NCBI RefSeq assembly: GCF_022698145.1
Contig: NZ_JALDAX010000001.1
Span: forward strand, 682,001 to 746,000
Reading direction: 5' to 3'
Origin: Streptomyces spinosisporus
GTDB taxonomy: Bacteria; Actinomycetota; Actinomycetes; Streptomycetales; Streptomycetaceae
Length of the DNA stretch: 64,000 nucleotides
The notes below the pieces were generated by a model. The model had not been told where the DNA came from. It searched no databases and worked only from the letters and a program-made list of their open reading frames with translations. Position numbers and translations under genes: made by a program. Shown one piece after another: positions 1-10,586 of this stretch. Within the stretch, counting starts at the first letter, position 1. Each line of letters starts with the position of its first letter.

Positions 1-744
1 CGTGCAGCGTGAGGTTGCAGCCCACTCCGCAGTACGCACAGATCGTCGTCGTCTCCGTCTGCGCCGGCTCGTCCCACGTACCCGCCGCACGCATGTCGAA
101 CTCCGACTTGAACGACAGCGCACCGGTCGGGCAGACCTCGATGCAGTTGCCGCAGTACACACACGCCGAGTCGGTGAGCGGGGCGTCCTGCTCGACGGCG
201 ATCCGGGCGTCGAAGCCGCGCCCGGCGACCGAGATCGCGAAGGTGTTCTGCCACTGGTCGCCGCAGGCGTCCACGCACTTGTAGCAGAGGATGCACTTGT
301 CGTAGTCGCGCACGTACAGATCGTTGTCGACCCTGGGTTCCTCGTTCAGGCGGGCCGCGTCCGGGCCGAAGCGGTCCGGTTTCGCCTCGTACTCCTTGAT
401 CCATTCAGCGACTTGTGGAGTCGTCGACAAGTCGACCGAGGAGGCGAGGAGTTCGAGGACGATCTTGCGGCTGTGCCGGGACCGCTCGGTGTCCGTGCGC
501 ACCTCCATGCCCGGCTCGACCTTGCGCGAGCAGGCCGGGACCAGGGTCCGGGAGCCCTCCACCTCGACCACACAGACCCGGCAGGCGTTCTTCGGCCGCA
601 GGGTGTCGCCCTCGCACAGGGTCGGGATGTCCTTCCCCGAGGCCCGGCAGGCGTCGAGGATCGTCGCGCCCTCGGGGGCGCGCACCGCCTCCCCGTCGAG
701 GGTGAACTCCAGCAGCCGGCGCGGGATCCCCAGCTCTGTCACGG

Positions 745-748
<4 letters not shown>
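1..748 (-). CDS. Iron-sulphur N-terminal subunit of NAD-type formate dehydrogenase (3' end beyond window)
   Basis: The visible 249 residues form an electron-transfer module. A plant-type [2Fe-2S] domain comes first, with Cys45, Cys56, Cys59 and Cys73 in the NuoG/FdsA spacing (x10, x2, x13). Two ferredoxin-like [4Fe-4S] motifs follow (CILCYKCVDAC, then CVYCGNCIEVCP). Just before the window edge comes CAYCGVGCN, the opening of the Fe4S4-binding domain of molybdopterin oxidoreductases. That last motif normally sits on the same chain as the Mo catalytic domain, but here the catalytic domain is a separate gene (2582-4501). The ATG at 748 overlaps the upstream TGA by 4 bp (ATGA), so translation is probably coupled. 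It is the last visible gene of a leftward operon. Electrons probably pass from Mo-bis-MGD through this subunit to the NuoEF-like diaphorase. Only the true C-terminus is uncertain. Confidence 0.9.
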
Positions 749-2577
<1,829 letters not shown>

Positions 2578-2581
2578 CAGG

Positions 2582-4501
2582 TCACCTCACGATGGTCGCG
2601 ACGGGAAGCTTCTCGATCCGGATGGCCGACGCCTTGAACTCCGCCGTCCCCGCGATCGGGCAGTTGGCCTCGATCGTCAGGCTGTTGGTGTCCACCTCGT
2701 CGGGAAAGTGCATGGTCATGAAGGCGAGCCCGGGGCGCAGCGCCGGTTCCACCCACACCGGGGCCACGACCGCGCCCCGCCGCGAGGACACCTGCACCTC
2801 CTCGCCCACGACGACGCCGTACCGCTCGGCGTCCTCCGGGCTCAGCTCGACGTACTCGCCGCGCCGCAGAGGTGAGGCGAAACCGCCGCTCTGCACACCG
2901 GTGTTGTAGGAGTCCAGGCGCCGTCCGGTGGTGAGCCGGATCGGGTACTCCTCGTCCGTGAGGTCGACCGGAGGATCGTGCCGGACGATGCCGAACGGCG
3001 CCGGCATCCCCCGCCGTTGCGGGTCCTTCTCCCACAACCGGCTGTGCAGATACGTCGGTTCGAGCTCCTCGGTGCTCGGACACGGCCACTGGATGCCCTG
3101 GTGCTCCTCCAGCCGGTCGTACGTCATCCCGTAGTGGTCGGGGGAGAGGGACCTGAGCTCGTTCCAGACGGCCTCGGCGTCGGCGTACTTCCAGTCGTGG
3201 CCGAGGCGGGCGGCGATGTCGCACATGATGTCGATGTCCTCGCGGGCCTCGCCCGGCGGGGTGACCGCCTTGCGCACGCGCTGAACCCGCCGCTCACTGC
3301 TGGTCGTTGTTCCGTCGGTCTCCGCCCAGCCCGCCGTGGCGGGCAGGATCACGTCGGCGAGCTCGGCCGTCTTCGTCAGGAAGATGTCCTGGACCACGAG
3401 GAAGTCGAGCTGCCGCATGCGGCGCACCGCCTGGTCGCTGTCGGCCTCCGACTGCGCCGGGTTCTCGCCGATGCAGTAGACGGCCCGGACCGAGCCCTCC
3501 TCCATCGCCTCGAACATCTCCGTCAGGTTCAGCCCGTAGTGCGGCTGGATGACGGTGTCCCAGGCCGACTCGAACTTGAGGCGGGTGTCCGGGTCCAGGA
3601 TGTCCTGGAAGCCGGGCAGGCGGTTGGGGATGGCGCCCATGTCGCCGCCGCCCTGCACGTTGTTCTGGCCGCGCAGGGGCTGCAACCCGGCGCCGTAGCG
3701 GCCCACTTGGCCGGTCAGCAGGGACAGGTTGATCAGCGCGCGGACGTTGTCCGTGCCGTTGTGGTGCTCGGTGATGCCGAGGGTCCAGCACAACTGGGCG
3801 CGCTCGGCGCGGGCGTAGGCGTGCGCCAGCTCCTTGATGGCGCGGGCCGGTACGCCCGTCACCTTCTCGGCGAGCGAGAGCGTCCACGGCTCGACGAGCT
3901 TCTTGTACTCCTCGTAGCCGGTGGTGGCCCGCTCGATGAACGCCTGGTTGGCCAGGCCCGCGTGGATGATCTCGCGGGCGACGGCGTGCGCGAGCGGGAT
4001 GTCGGTGCCGACGTTGAGCCCGAGCCAGCTCTCCGCCCATTCGGCGGTGGAGGTGCGGCGCGGGTCGACGGCGTACATGCGGGCGCCGTTCCTGATCCCC
4101 TTCAGCACGTGCTGGAAGAAGATCGGGTGCGCGAAGCGGGCGTTGGAGCCCCACATCACGATGACGTCCGTGTGCTCGATCTCCTCGTAGGAGGAGGTGC
4201 CGCCGCCCGAGCCGAACGCCGCCGACAGCCCCGCGACGCTGGGTGCGTGGCAGGTGCGGTTGCAGGAGTCGACGTTGTTGGTGCCCATGACGACCCGCGC
4301 GAACTTCTGCGCCACGTAGTTCATTTCATTGGTGGCGCGGGCGCAGGCGAACATGCCGAACGCGTCCCGGTTGCGCTGCAGACCCCGGGCCACCCGGTCC
4401 AGGGCCTCCTCCCAGCTCGCCCGCCGGAACGGCTCGTCGCGCGTGTCGCGCACCAGCGGGTGCGTGAGCCGGGTGTAGGTCTTCGGTTGCCGCTTCTTCA
4501 T
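2582..4501 (-). CDS. Molybdopterin oxidoreductase, formate dehydrogenase catalytic subunit lacking its N-terminal Fe4S4 domain
   Basis: This 639-residue protein is the Mo-bis-MGD catalytic part of a formate dehydrogenase. The segment NNVDSCNRTCHAPSVAGL aligns with the selenocysteine region of E. coli FdhF (NVDCCARVUHGPSVAGL). Cys84 takes the Sec position and His85 is the conserved active-site His, so this is a Cys-type enzyme. Further markers are QAVRRM...FLVVQDIF, the DVILPATAGWAETDGTTTSSERRVQ stretch and a C-terminal molydopterin-binding domain (YPIRLTTGRRLDSYNTG). The usual N-terminal cysteine domain is missing and lies instead in the gene ending at 748, two genes downstream. It is the second gene of the leftward operon, following the PanE-like gene by 31 bp. 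Formate released by Frc/Oxc is the expected substrate. I see no alternative such as nitrate or arsenate reductase. Confidence 0.9.
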   Translation of the reverse strand: MKKRQPKTYTRLTHPLVRDTRDEPFRRASWEEALDRVARGLQRNRDAFGMFACARATNEMNYVAQKFARVVMGTNNVDSCNRTCHAPSVAGLSAAFGSGGGTSSYEEIEHTDVIVMWGSNARFAHPIFFQHVLKGIRNGARMYAVDPRRTSTAEWAESWLGLNVGTDIPLAHAVAREIIHAGLANQAFIERATTGYEEYKKLVEPWTLSLAEKVTGVPARAIKELAHAYARAERAQLCWTLGITEHHNGTDNVRALINLSLLTGQVGRYGAGLQPLRGQNNVQGGGDMGAIPNRLPGFQDILDPDTRLKFESAWDTVIQPHYGLNLTEMFEAMEEGSVRAVYCIGENPAQSEADSDQAVRRMRQLDFLVVQDIFLTKTAELADVILPATAGWAETDGTTTSSERRVQRVRKAVTPPGEAREDIDIMCDIAARLGHDWKYADAEAVWNELRSLSPDHYGMTYDRLEEHQGIQWPCPSTEELEPTYLHSRLWEKDPQRRGMPAPFGIVRHDPPVDLTDEEYPIRLTTGRRLDSYNTGVQSGGFASPLRRGEYVELSPEDAERYGVVVGEEVQVSSRRGAVVAPVWVEPALRPGLAFMTMHFPDEVDTNSLTIEANCPIAGTAEFKASAIRIEKLPVATIVR

Positions 4502-4505
4502 CCGA

Positions 4506-4547
4506 CACTCCTCATGCGGCGTTCCTCACTCCTCATGCGGCGCTCCT
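4506..4547 (-). repeat. 21-bp tandem duplication spanning the stop codon of the PanE-like gene
   Basis: Two near-identical 21-bp units (4506-4526 and 4527-4547) differ at one base. On the minus strand each carries GCATGAGGAGTG, so both the TGA stop and the GAGGAG Shine-Dalgarno of the next gene (start 4501) are duplicated. The period is a multiple of three. Confidence 0.85.
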
Positions 4548-5504
4548 CAGCGCGAGCAGGTCCGAGATGGCGTGCACGGTGCGCAGGGTGGGCACCTCGA
4601 CGCCGGTGATCTCCGCCAACTCGACGACCGCGGCCAGCAGTACGTCGAGTTCGAGCGGTTTGCCGCGCTCCAGGTCCTGGAGCGTGGAGGTGCGGTGGTC
4701 GCCGACCTTCTCGGCGCCCGCGAGCCGGCGTTCGATGGAGATGCCGATCTCGCAGCCGAGGGCCTCGGCGACGGCGAGCGTCTCGGCCATCATGGTCTCG
4801 ATGACCTTGCGGGTGCCGCCGTGCAGACACATCTGCCGCATGGTCGCGCGGGCCAGCGCGCTGATCGGGTTGAACGAGATGTTGCCGAGCAGCTTGAGCC
4901 AGATGTCGTTGCGCAGATCCGGCTCGACCGGGCACTTGAGCCCGCCGGCGACCATGGCCTCGCTGAAGTCCCGGCAGCGCGCGGACACGCTGCGGTCGGG
5001 CTCGCCGACGGAGAACCGGGTGCCTTCCAAGTGCCGTACGACACCCGGTTGTTCGAGTTCGGTGGCGGCGTACACCACGCAGCCGATGGCCCGTTCGGGC
5101 GCGAGCACCGCACTGACCGCGCCGTCCGGGTCCACGCTCTCGACGCGGTGGCCGTCGTAGGGGCCGCCGTGCCGGTGGAAGTACCACCACGGGATGCCGT
5201 TCTGGGCGGCGATCACCGCGGTGGCGTCGTGCAGCAGTGGCTCGATCAGCGGCCCGCACGCCGCGTACGAGTTGGCCTTCAGGCCGAGGAAGACATAGTC
5301 GACCGGGCCGATCGCGGCCGGGTCGTCGGTGGCGTGGGCGCGCGCGGTGAAGTCCCCGCGCGGGCTGAGCACGCGTACTCCGTGCTGCCTCATGGCCGCG
5401 AGATGCGGTCCACGGGCGACGAGATGCACGTCGGCGCCGGCGCGGTGCAGCGCGGCTCCGACGTAGGCGCCGATCGCACCGGCGCCGAGGACTGCGACTT
5501 TCAT
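4533..5504 (-). CDS. Ketopantoate reductase (PanE/ApbA) family protein
   Basis: This 323-residue NAD(P)-dependent reductase has the N-terminal Rossmann motif GAGAIGAYVG, the YVFLGLKANSY lysine segment and the all-alpha C-terminal half (LLGNISFNPISALARAT). These are the hallmarks of the 2-dehydropantoate 2-reductase superfamily. It opens the leftward formate dehydrogenase operon, so it may reduce a 2-oxo acid linked to oxalate or glyoxylate metabolism rather than serve pantothenate synthesis. That is inferred from context only. The ATG at 5504 faces the divergent OFA transporter across a 225-bp promoter region that holds candidate GntR operators. The stop codon lies inside a 21-bp tandem duplication (4506-4547). 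Family assignment is firm; the substrate is unknown. Confidence 0.85.
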   Translation of the reverse strand: MKVAVLGAGAIGAYVGAALHRAGADVHLVARGPHLAAMRQHGVRVLSPRGDFTARAHATDDPAAIGPVDYVFLGLKANSYAACGPLIEPLLHDATAVIAAQNGIPWWYFHRHGGPYDGHRVESVDPDGAVSAVLAPERAIGCVVYAATELEQPGVVRHLEGTRFSVGEPDRSVSARCRDFSEAMVAGGLKCPVEPDLRNDIWLKLLGNISFNPISALARATMRQMCLHGGTRKVIETMMAETLAVAEALGCEIGISIERRLAGAEKVGDHRTSTLQDLERGKPLELDVLLAAVVELAEITGVEVPTLRTVHAISDLLALRSAA

Positions 5505-5560
5505 GACGTGGGAGCTCCGTTCGGTTCGAGGGATACCGCGGAGATTGCGCGTCGTCGAAC

Positions 5561-5583
5561 TTCGTCGACTGAATATTGTCTAC
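5561..5583. promoter_or_regulatory. Candidate GntR/FCD operators between fdh operon and OFA transporter
   Basis: Two GTMKAC cores, GTCGAC (5564-5569) and GTCTAC (5578-5583), sit 14 bp apart in the divergent promoter region. The 11-mer TTCGTCGACTG starting at 5561 recurs exactly, on the minus strand at 37237-37247, in the oxc/sucC promoter region. GTCTACAGT at 5578 recurs upstream of the GntR gene. FadR-type GntR proteins classically bind such GT-N(2)-AC centres. The assignment to the GntR at 8427 is inference. Confidence 0.5.
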
Positions 5584-5729
5584 AGTATGGTGCGGAGGCC
5601 AGCAAGGGGTCGTGCACGCTTCGGTAAACCGGTCGGTTCGACCGTTCGTCGCGTCCTGCATACCGCTCACCGCATACGATCGACCCGTCGCCTTTTCAAC
5701 AACCCGGCGACTGCCTACCGTTCGGGATC

Positions 5730-7061
5730 ATGAGTCCCCCTGTCGCACCAGCCGGCTGGAGCCGCTGGCTCGTTCCCCCCGCAGCTCTCGCCGTCCATCT
5801 CTCCATCGGCCAGGCCTACGCCTGGAGCGTCTTCAAGCCGCCCCTCGAGTCCGCGCTGGGCCTCAGCGGCACCCAGAGCGCGCTGCCCTTCCAGCTCGGC
5901 ATCGTCATGCTCGGCCTGTCGGCGGCGTTCGGCGGCACGCTCGTGGAGCGCAACGGCCCGCGCTGGGCCATGACCGTCGCCCTGATCTGCTTCAGTTCCG
6001 GCTTCCTGCTCTCCGCGCTCGGCGCCTGGAGCGAGCAGTACTGGCTGATCGTCCTCGGCTACGGCTTCGTCGGCGGCATCGGCCTCGGCATCGGCTACAT
6101 CTCGCCCGTCTCCACCCTGATCAAGTGGTTCCCGGACCGGCCCGGCATGGCCACCGGCATCGCGATCATGGGCTTCGGCGGCGGCGCGCTCATCGCCTCG
6201 CCGTGGTCGGCGCAGATGCTGGAGTCGTTCGGCACCGACAGCTCCGGGATCGCGCTCGCCTTCCTCGTGCACGGGCTCGCGTACGCCGTCTTCATGTCCC
6301 TGGGCGTGCTGCTGGTGCGGGTCCCGCGCACCGAGAAGCCGGTCGAGGGCGCACCGAGCGCCCTCCAGGGGCCGCAGGTCTCGGCCCGCAACGCCGTGCG
6401 CACCCCGCAGTTCTGGCTGCTGTGGATCGTGCTCTGCATGAACGTGACCGCGGGCATCGGCATCCTGGAGAAGGCCGCCCCGATGATCACGGACTTCTTC
6501 GCGGACACCTCGACCCCGGTCTCGGTGTCGGCCGCCGCCGGCTTCGTCGCGCTGCTGTCCGCCGCCAACATGGCGGGCCGCATCGGCTGGTCCTCGACCT
6601 CCGACCTGATCGGCCGCAAGAACATCTACCGCGTCTACCTGGGCGTCGGCGCGGTGATGTACGCCCTGATCGCGCTGTTCGGCGACTCCTCCAAGCCGCT
6701 GTTCGTCCTGTGCGCGCTGGTGATCCTCTCCTTCTACGGCGGCGGCTTCGCCACCGTCCCCGCCTATCTCAAGGACCTGTTCGGCACCTACGAGGTCGGC
6801 GCGATCCACGGACGGCTGCTCACCGCCTGGTCCACGGCCGGCGTCCTCGGACCGCTGATCGTGAACTGGATCGCCGACCGGCAGGAGGAGGCGGGCAAGG
6901 ACGGCTCCGCCCTGTACAGCGTCTCCTTCCTCATCATGATCGGACTGCTCGTCGTCGGCTTCGTCGCCAACGAGCTCGTCCGGCCCGTCAACGCCCGTCA
7001 CCACATCCCCGCACCCAGGGAGGCCGTCGATGTCGAACGACAGCAGCCAGAGTCCGCCTGA
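5730..7061 (+). CDS. OFA-family MFS transporter (oxalate/formate antiporter type)
   Basis: This 443-residue protein has about twelve hydrophobic helices. Its N-terminal signature (HLSIGQAYAWSVFKPPLESALG) and the helix-4/5 region (GYGFVGGIGLGIGYISPVSTLIKWFPDRPG) are typical of the oxalate:formate antiporter family. OxlT from Oxalobacter exchanges oxalate for formate. In Streptomyces the substrate could be oxalate, formate or another small carboxylate. It is divergent from the formate dehydrogenase operon. It overlaps a tiny membrane-protein gene (7030-7164) in another frame, the usual arrangement for members with a small partner. It is the first of three OFA genes in the window and the only one on the plus strand. 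Confidence 0.87.
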   Translation: MSPPVAPAGWSRWLVPPAALAVHLSIGQAYAWSVFKPPLESALGLSGTQSALPFQLGIVMLGLSAAFGGTLVERNGPRWAMTVALICFSSGFLLSALGAWSEQYWLIVLGYGFVGGIGLGIGYISPVSTLIKWFPDRPGMATGIAIMGFGGGALIASPWSAQMLESFGTDSSGIALAFLVHGLAYAVFMSLGVLLVRVPRTEKPVEGAPSALQGPQVSARNAVRTPQFWLLWIVLCMNVTAGIGILEKAAPMITDFFADTSTPVSVSAAAGFVALLSAANMAGRIGWSSTSDLIGRKNIYRVYLGVGAVMYALIALFGDSSKPLFVLCALVILSFYGGGFATVPAYLKDLFGTYEVGAIHGRLLTAWSTAGVLGPLIVNWIADRQEEAGKDGSALYSVSFLIMIGLLVVGFVANELVRPVNARHHIPAPREAVDVERQQPESA

Positions 7062-7164
7062 CCGGCGCCTGTTGATCGCCTTCGCCTGGCTGTGGGTGGG
7101 CGCACCGCTCGCCTACGGGCTCTACGAGCTCGTGCACAAGGCGACACAGCTGTTCACCGGGTGA
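7030..7164 (+). CDS. Small single-span partner of the OFA/MFS transporter (44 aa)
   Basis: A 44-residue frame starts at the ATG within the last codons of the transporter gene (32-bp overlap) and stops with TGA at 7162-7164. It reads MSNDSSQSPPDRRLLIAFAW and continues with one hydrophobic segment (about residues 14-32), then a short ELVHKATQLF tail. Small proteins annotated as 'MFS transporter small subunit' follow OFA-type transporters in many actinobacteria, and this one matches in length, overlap and single span. It probably stabilises or modulates the carrier; its mechanism is not known to me. The two minus-strand OFA genes show no obvious equivalent. Confidence 0.72.
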   Translation: MSNDSSQSPPDRRLLIAFAWLWVGAPLAYGLYELVHKATQLFTG

Positions 7165-7349
7165 CACCGCACCGGGTGACTGTTCGGCAGCGGATCGGGC
7201 GTCCGCCTTCAAACCCGCCTTTGCCCCAGGGGATGACAGAAACCGACAACCCGGGCGCCCGATTCCTGTCAGCTCGGCTGCCGTCGTACCCGTGAGTCAC
7301 TGATCAGACTGGTGGATCCACAACCCAGGGCAACGAGGGGGTCCACCGA

Positions 7350-8288
7350 ATGAACGGCTCGCGCATCGCCGCCGTCGGCCACTACCAGCCCGCCAAGGTC
7401 CTCACCAACGAGGACCTGGCGGGCATGGTCGACACCAGTGACGAGTGGATCACCTCGCGGGTGGGCATCCGCACACGCCACATCGCCGGGCCCGACGAGC
7501 CGGTCGACGAACTCGCCGCCCACGCCGCCGCCAAGGCCCTCGCCGCCGCGGGCCTCGCGCCCGGCGACATCGACCTGGTGCTGGTGGCCACCTCCACCGC
7601 CGTGGACCGCTCGCCCAACATGGCCGCCCGGGTCGCCGCCCGGCTCGGCATCCCCTCGCCCGCCGCGATGGACGTCAACGTCGTGTGCGCCGGGTTCACC
7701 CACGCCCTGGCCACGGCCGACCACGCGGTGCGGGCCGGTGCCTCGGTGCGCGCGCTGGTCGTCGGCGCCGACAAGATGTCCGACGTGACCGACTGGAGCG
7801 ACCGCAGCACCTGTGTCCTCGTCGGGGACGGGGCGGGAGCCGCCGTCGTGGAGGCCTCGGACGAGTCCGGCATCGCGCCGGTGCTGTGGGGCTCGGTGCC
7901 GGAGATGGGGCACGCCGTGCGGATCGAGGGCACCCCGGCACGGTTCGCCCAGGAGGGCCAGAGCGTCTACCGCTGGGCGACCACCCAACTGCCGCCGCTG
8001 GCCCGCAAGGTCTGCGAGCGCGCCGGGCTCACGCCCGAGGACCTCGCCGCCGTCGTGCTGCACCAGGCGAACCTGCGCATCATCGAACCGCTCGCCGAGA
8101 AGCTGGGCGCCGTCAACGCCGTCGTGGCGCGGGACGTCGCCGAGTCCGGGAACACCTCGGCGGCGAGCATTCCGCTCGCGTTCTCCAAACTCGTCGAACA
8201 GGGCGCCGTCAGCACCGGGGACCCGGTCCTGCTCTTCGGTTTCGGCGGGAACCTCTCCTACGCGGGGCAGGTCGTCCGCTGCCCGTGA
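7350..8288 (+). CDS. Beta-ketoacyl-ACP synthase III family (FabH-like) protein
   Basis: This 312-residue thiolase-fold enzyme has the complete KAS III triad. Cys113 is in VNVVCAGF, His238 in LHQANLRIIE and Asn268 in SGNTSAA. The N-terminal TSDEWITSRVGIRTRHIA segment is also standard. KAS III enzymes condense an acyl-CoA with malonyl-ACP, or act as acyltransferases in special metabolism. No acyl carrier protein or other fatty-acid gene is nearby; it lies between the OFA transporter pair and the GntR regulator. The ATG follows GAGGGGG, and a perfect 10-bp palindrome (GTGGATCCAC, 7312-7321) lies just upstream. A role in CoA-ester handling within oxalate metabolism is possible but speculative. 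Confidence 0.85.
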   Translation: MNGSRIAAVGHYQPAKVLTNEDLAGMVDTSDEWITSRVGIRTRHIAGPDEPVDELAAHAAAKALAAAGLAPGDIDLVLVATSTAVDRSPNMAARVAARLGIPSPAAMDVNVVCAGFTHALATADHAVRAGASVRALVVGADKMSDVTDWSDRSTCVLVGDGAGAAVVEASDESGIAPVLWGSVPEMGHAVRIEGTPARFAQEGQSVYRWATTQLPPLARKVCERAGLTPEDLAAVVLHQANLRIIEPLAEKLGAVNAVVARDVAESGNTSAASIPLAFSKLVEQGAVSTGDPVLLFGFGGNLSYAGQVVRCP

Positions 8289-8347
8289 CCTGCGGGAAGA
8301 ACAAGTGTGACGCAACCGACTCCCCGATCGACTGGTCGTTGTGCGCC

Positions 8348-8360
8348 GTAGACTGTAGAC
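8348..8360. promoter_or_regulatory. Candidate autoregulatory operator upstream of the GntR gene
   Basis: Two GTAGAC half-sites (8348-8353 and 8355-8360) lie 7 bp apart, 67-79 bp before the GntR start. On the minus strand the stretch reads TTCGTCTACAGTCTACGG. It shares GTCTACAGT with 5578-5586 and nine of eleven bases with the TTCGTCGACTG box at 5561 and in the oxc promoter. This is consistent with autoregulation by an FCD-type GntR protein. Confidence 0.45.
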
Positions 8361-8426
8361 GAAAGACAATCCATACTGACTTTCCGGCTGCACGTGCTCC
8401 ACGCCGCCCAGGAGGGGGACCGACGG

Positions 8427-9104
8427 ATGCTGTCGACAGGACTGCCGCAGGGCGCGGTACCCAAGCTCGAACGACCCGGCCCGCTGCGCGACCGTGTCTA
8501 CGAGGCACTGCTCGAACTCATCACCACGCGCGCCCTCCAGCCGGGCCAGCATCTCGTCGAGAGCGAACTCGCAGGGCACCTGGGCGTCTCGCGCCAGCCG
8601 GTGCGCGAGGCGCTGCAGCGGCTGAACACCGAGGGCTGGGTCGATCTGCGGCCCGCCCAGGGCGCGTTCGTGCACGAGCCGACGGAGGAGGAGGCCGACC
8701 AGCTCCTGACGGTCCGTACGCTCCTGGAGGCGGAGGCCGCCCGGCTCGCCGCGGCCAACGCCAACGCCGCGGGCATCAAGGCCCTGGAGGACGTGTGCGC
8801 GGAGGGCGAGAAGGCCGTCGCCGCGGACGACGTGGACGGGGCCGTCGCCATGAACGCCCGCTTCCACGCCAAGATCATGGAACTGGCCGGCAACGCCGTG
8901 CTCGGTGAGCTGGCCGCGCAGGTGGACCGGCGGGTGCGCTGGTACTACACGCCGGTCGCCCGGCAGCGCGGCAGCCAGTCCTGGATCGAGCACCGCGCCC
9001 TGATCGCGGCGATCGTGGACCGCGACGAGCAGCGCGCCACCCAGCTGATGCGCGAGCACACCGAGCACACCCGGCGGTCGTACCACGCACGGGCGAAGTC
9101 GTAG
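8427..9104 (+). CDS. GntR-family transcriptional regulator, FCD (FadR/VanR) subfamily
   Basis: This is a 225-residue regulator. Residues about 12-75 form the GntR winged helix-turn-helix (LRDRVYEALLELI ... LGVSRQPVREALQRL). Residues about 85-215 form the all-helical FCD ligand domain, with the metal-site histidines in ARFHAKIMEL, WIEHRAL and MREHTEH. FCD regulators commonly sense small carboxylates or CoA-related acids, which suits an oxalate locus. I chose the ATG at 8427 because GGAGGG at 8411 precedes it; an in-frame upstream start at 8394 lacks a good ribosome site. Its own promoter region and those of the fdh/OFA and oxc/sucC genes share a GTMKAC-centred motif, so it is the best candidate for the oxalate regulon controller. 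Confidence 0.9.
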   Translation: MLSTGLPQGAVPKLERPGPLRDRVYEALLELITTRALQPGQHLVESELAGHLGVSRQPVREALQRLNTEGWVDLRPAQGAFVHEPTEEEADQLLTVRTLLEAEAARLAAANANAAGIKALEDVCAEGEKAVAADDVDGAVAMNARFHAKIMELAGNAVLGELAAQVDRRVRWYYTPVARQRGSQSWIEHRALIAAIVDRDEQRATQLMREHTEHTRRSYHARAKS

Positions 9105-9253
9105 CGCCCGTCTCGTCGTTCCCGGCTTTGTCCTGTCAGTGGAGAAAGTCGAGGGTAATTCCTGCACAGCTTCTTCCCAGCTTCGGCGCCCGCTGCTACG
9201 TTCCCCTCGAAAGCCCGAATACAGGCGCGGCCGATTGAGGCGGGGAGGGGCTC

Positions 9254-10444
9254 GTGAGACGTATGACGGCACGACCCGCGAATGCTCATCAGGCCCGGCT
9301 GCTCAAGCTGCTGCGCGACGGCGGACCCAACTCCCGTGCGCAGCTGGGCGATCAGGTCGATCTGTCACGGTCGAAGCTGGCCGTGGAGGTGGACCGGCTG
9401 CTGGAGACGGGCCTCGTCGTGGCCGACGGACTCGCCGCCTCGCGCGGCGGCCGCCGCTCCCACAACATCCGGCTCAATCCCGAACTGCGGTTCCTCGGCG
9501 TCGACATCGGCGCGACCTCGGTCGACGTCGCCGTCACCAACGCCGAGCTGGAGATCCTCGGACATCTCAACCAGCCCATGGACGTACGCGAGGGCCCGGT
9601 CGCGGTCTTCGAACAAGTCCTGTCCATGGCAGCGAAGTTGAAGGCCTCGGGGCTCGCGGAGGGGTTCGACGGCGCCGGCATCGGCGTCCCGGGACCGGTC
9701 CGCTTCCCCGAGGGCGTCCCGGTGGCTCCGCCGATCATGCCGGGCTGGGACGGCTTCCCCGTGCGGGAGGCGCTCAGCCAGGAACTCGGCTGCCCCGTCA
9801 TGGTCGACAACGACGTGAACCTGATGGCGATGGGGGAGATGCACGCGGGCGTCGCACGCTCCGTGGGCGACTTCCTCTGTGTCAAGATCGGCACCGGTAT
9901 CGGCTGCGGCATCGTCGCCGGCGGTGAGGTCCACCGCGGGGCGACGGGCAGCGCGGGCGACATCGGGCACATCCAGGCCGTGCCCGACGGACGACCGTGC
10001 GCCTGCGGCAACCGGGGCTGTCTGGAAGCACACTTCAGCGGGGCGGCCCTTGCCCGCGACGCCGTGGAGGCGGCCGAGCAGGGGCTGTCGGAGGAACTCG
10101 CGGGCCGGCTGGAGGCGAACGGCACACTGAGCGCCGTCGACGTCGCCGCCGCGGCCGCCGCGGGCGACGCCACCTCCCTCGATCTGATCCGCGAGGGCGG
10201 CGACCGCACCGGCCAGGTCATCGCAGGACTGGTCTCGTTCTTCAACCCGGGCCTGGTGGTGATCGGCGGCGGGGTGACCGGCCTCGGCCACACCCTGCTC
10301 GCCGCGATCCGCACCCAGGTCTACCGTCAGTCGCTGCCCCTCGCGACGGGCAATCTGCCCATCGTGCTGGGGGAGTTGGGCCCCACCGCCGGAGTCATCG
10401 GCGCGGCCCGGCTCATCAGCGACCACCTGTTCTCACCCGCGTAA
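9254..10444 (+). CDS. ROK-family transcriptional regulator (NagC/XylR type)
   Basis: This 396-residue protein combines an N-terminal winged helix (residues about 8-70, ...NSRAQLGDQVDLSRSKLAVEV...) with a ROK sugar-kinase-like domain. The ROK part has the phosphate motif VDIGATSVDVAVTN and the zinc-binding CACGNRGCLEAH. ROK regulators usually repress sugar-uptake genes and respond to a sugar or sugar phosphate. It directly precedes a sugar ABC transporter on the same strand, 142 bp away, which makes local control likely. GTG at 9254 is favoured because GGAGG at 9244 is 5 nt upstream; an ATG three codons later is an alternative. Confidence 0.9.
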   Translation: MRRMTARPANAHQARLLKLLRDGGPNSRAQLGDQVDLSRSKLAVEVDRLLETGLVVADGLAASRGGRRSHNIRLNPELRFLGVDIGATSVDVAVTNAELEILGHLNQPMDVREGPVAVFEQVLSMAAKLKASGLAEGFDGAGIGVPGPVRFPEGVPVAPPIMPGWDGFPVREALSQELGCPVMVDNDVNLMAMGEMHAGVARSVGDFLCVKIGTGIGCGIVAGGEVHRGATGSAGDIGHIQAVPDGRPCACGNRGCLEAHFSGAALARDAVEAAEQGLSEELAGRLEANGTLSAVDVAAAAAAGDATSLDLIREGGDRTGQVIAGLVSFFNPGLVVIGGGVTGLGHTLLAAIRTQVYRQSLPLATGNLPIVLGELGPTAGVIGAARLISDHLFSPA

Positions 10445-10586
10445 GCACTCGGCTCGTAGTTCGCAGTACGCAGTTCGTACACCGCCAACACAAGGCACCC
10501 GGCACAGCGCGCTGCTCCGCCCTGCCCCGAACACGCCTGCACGAAGGCACCCTTCACCGGCCCGCACGCCCGCCAAGGGGATCCGC

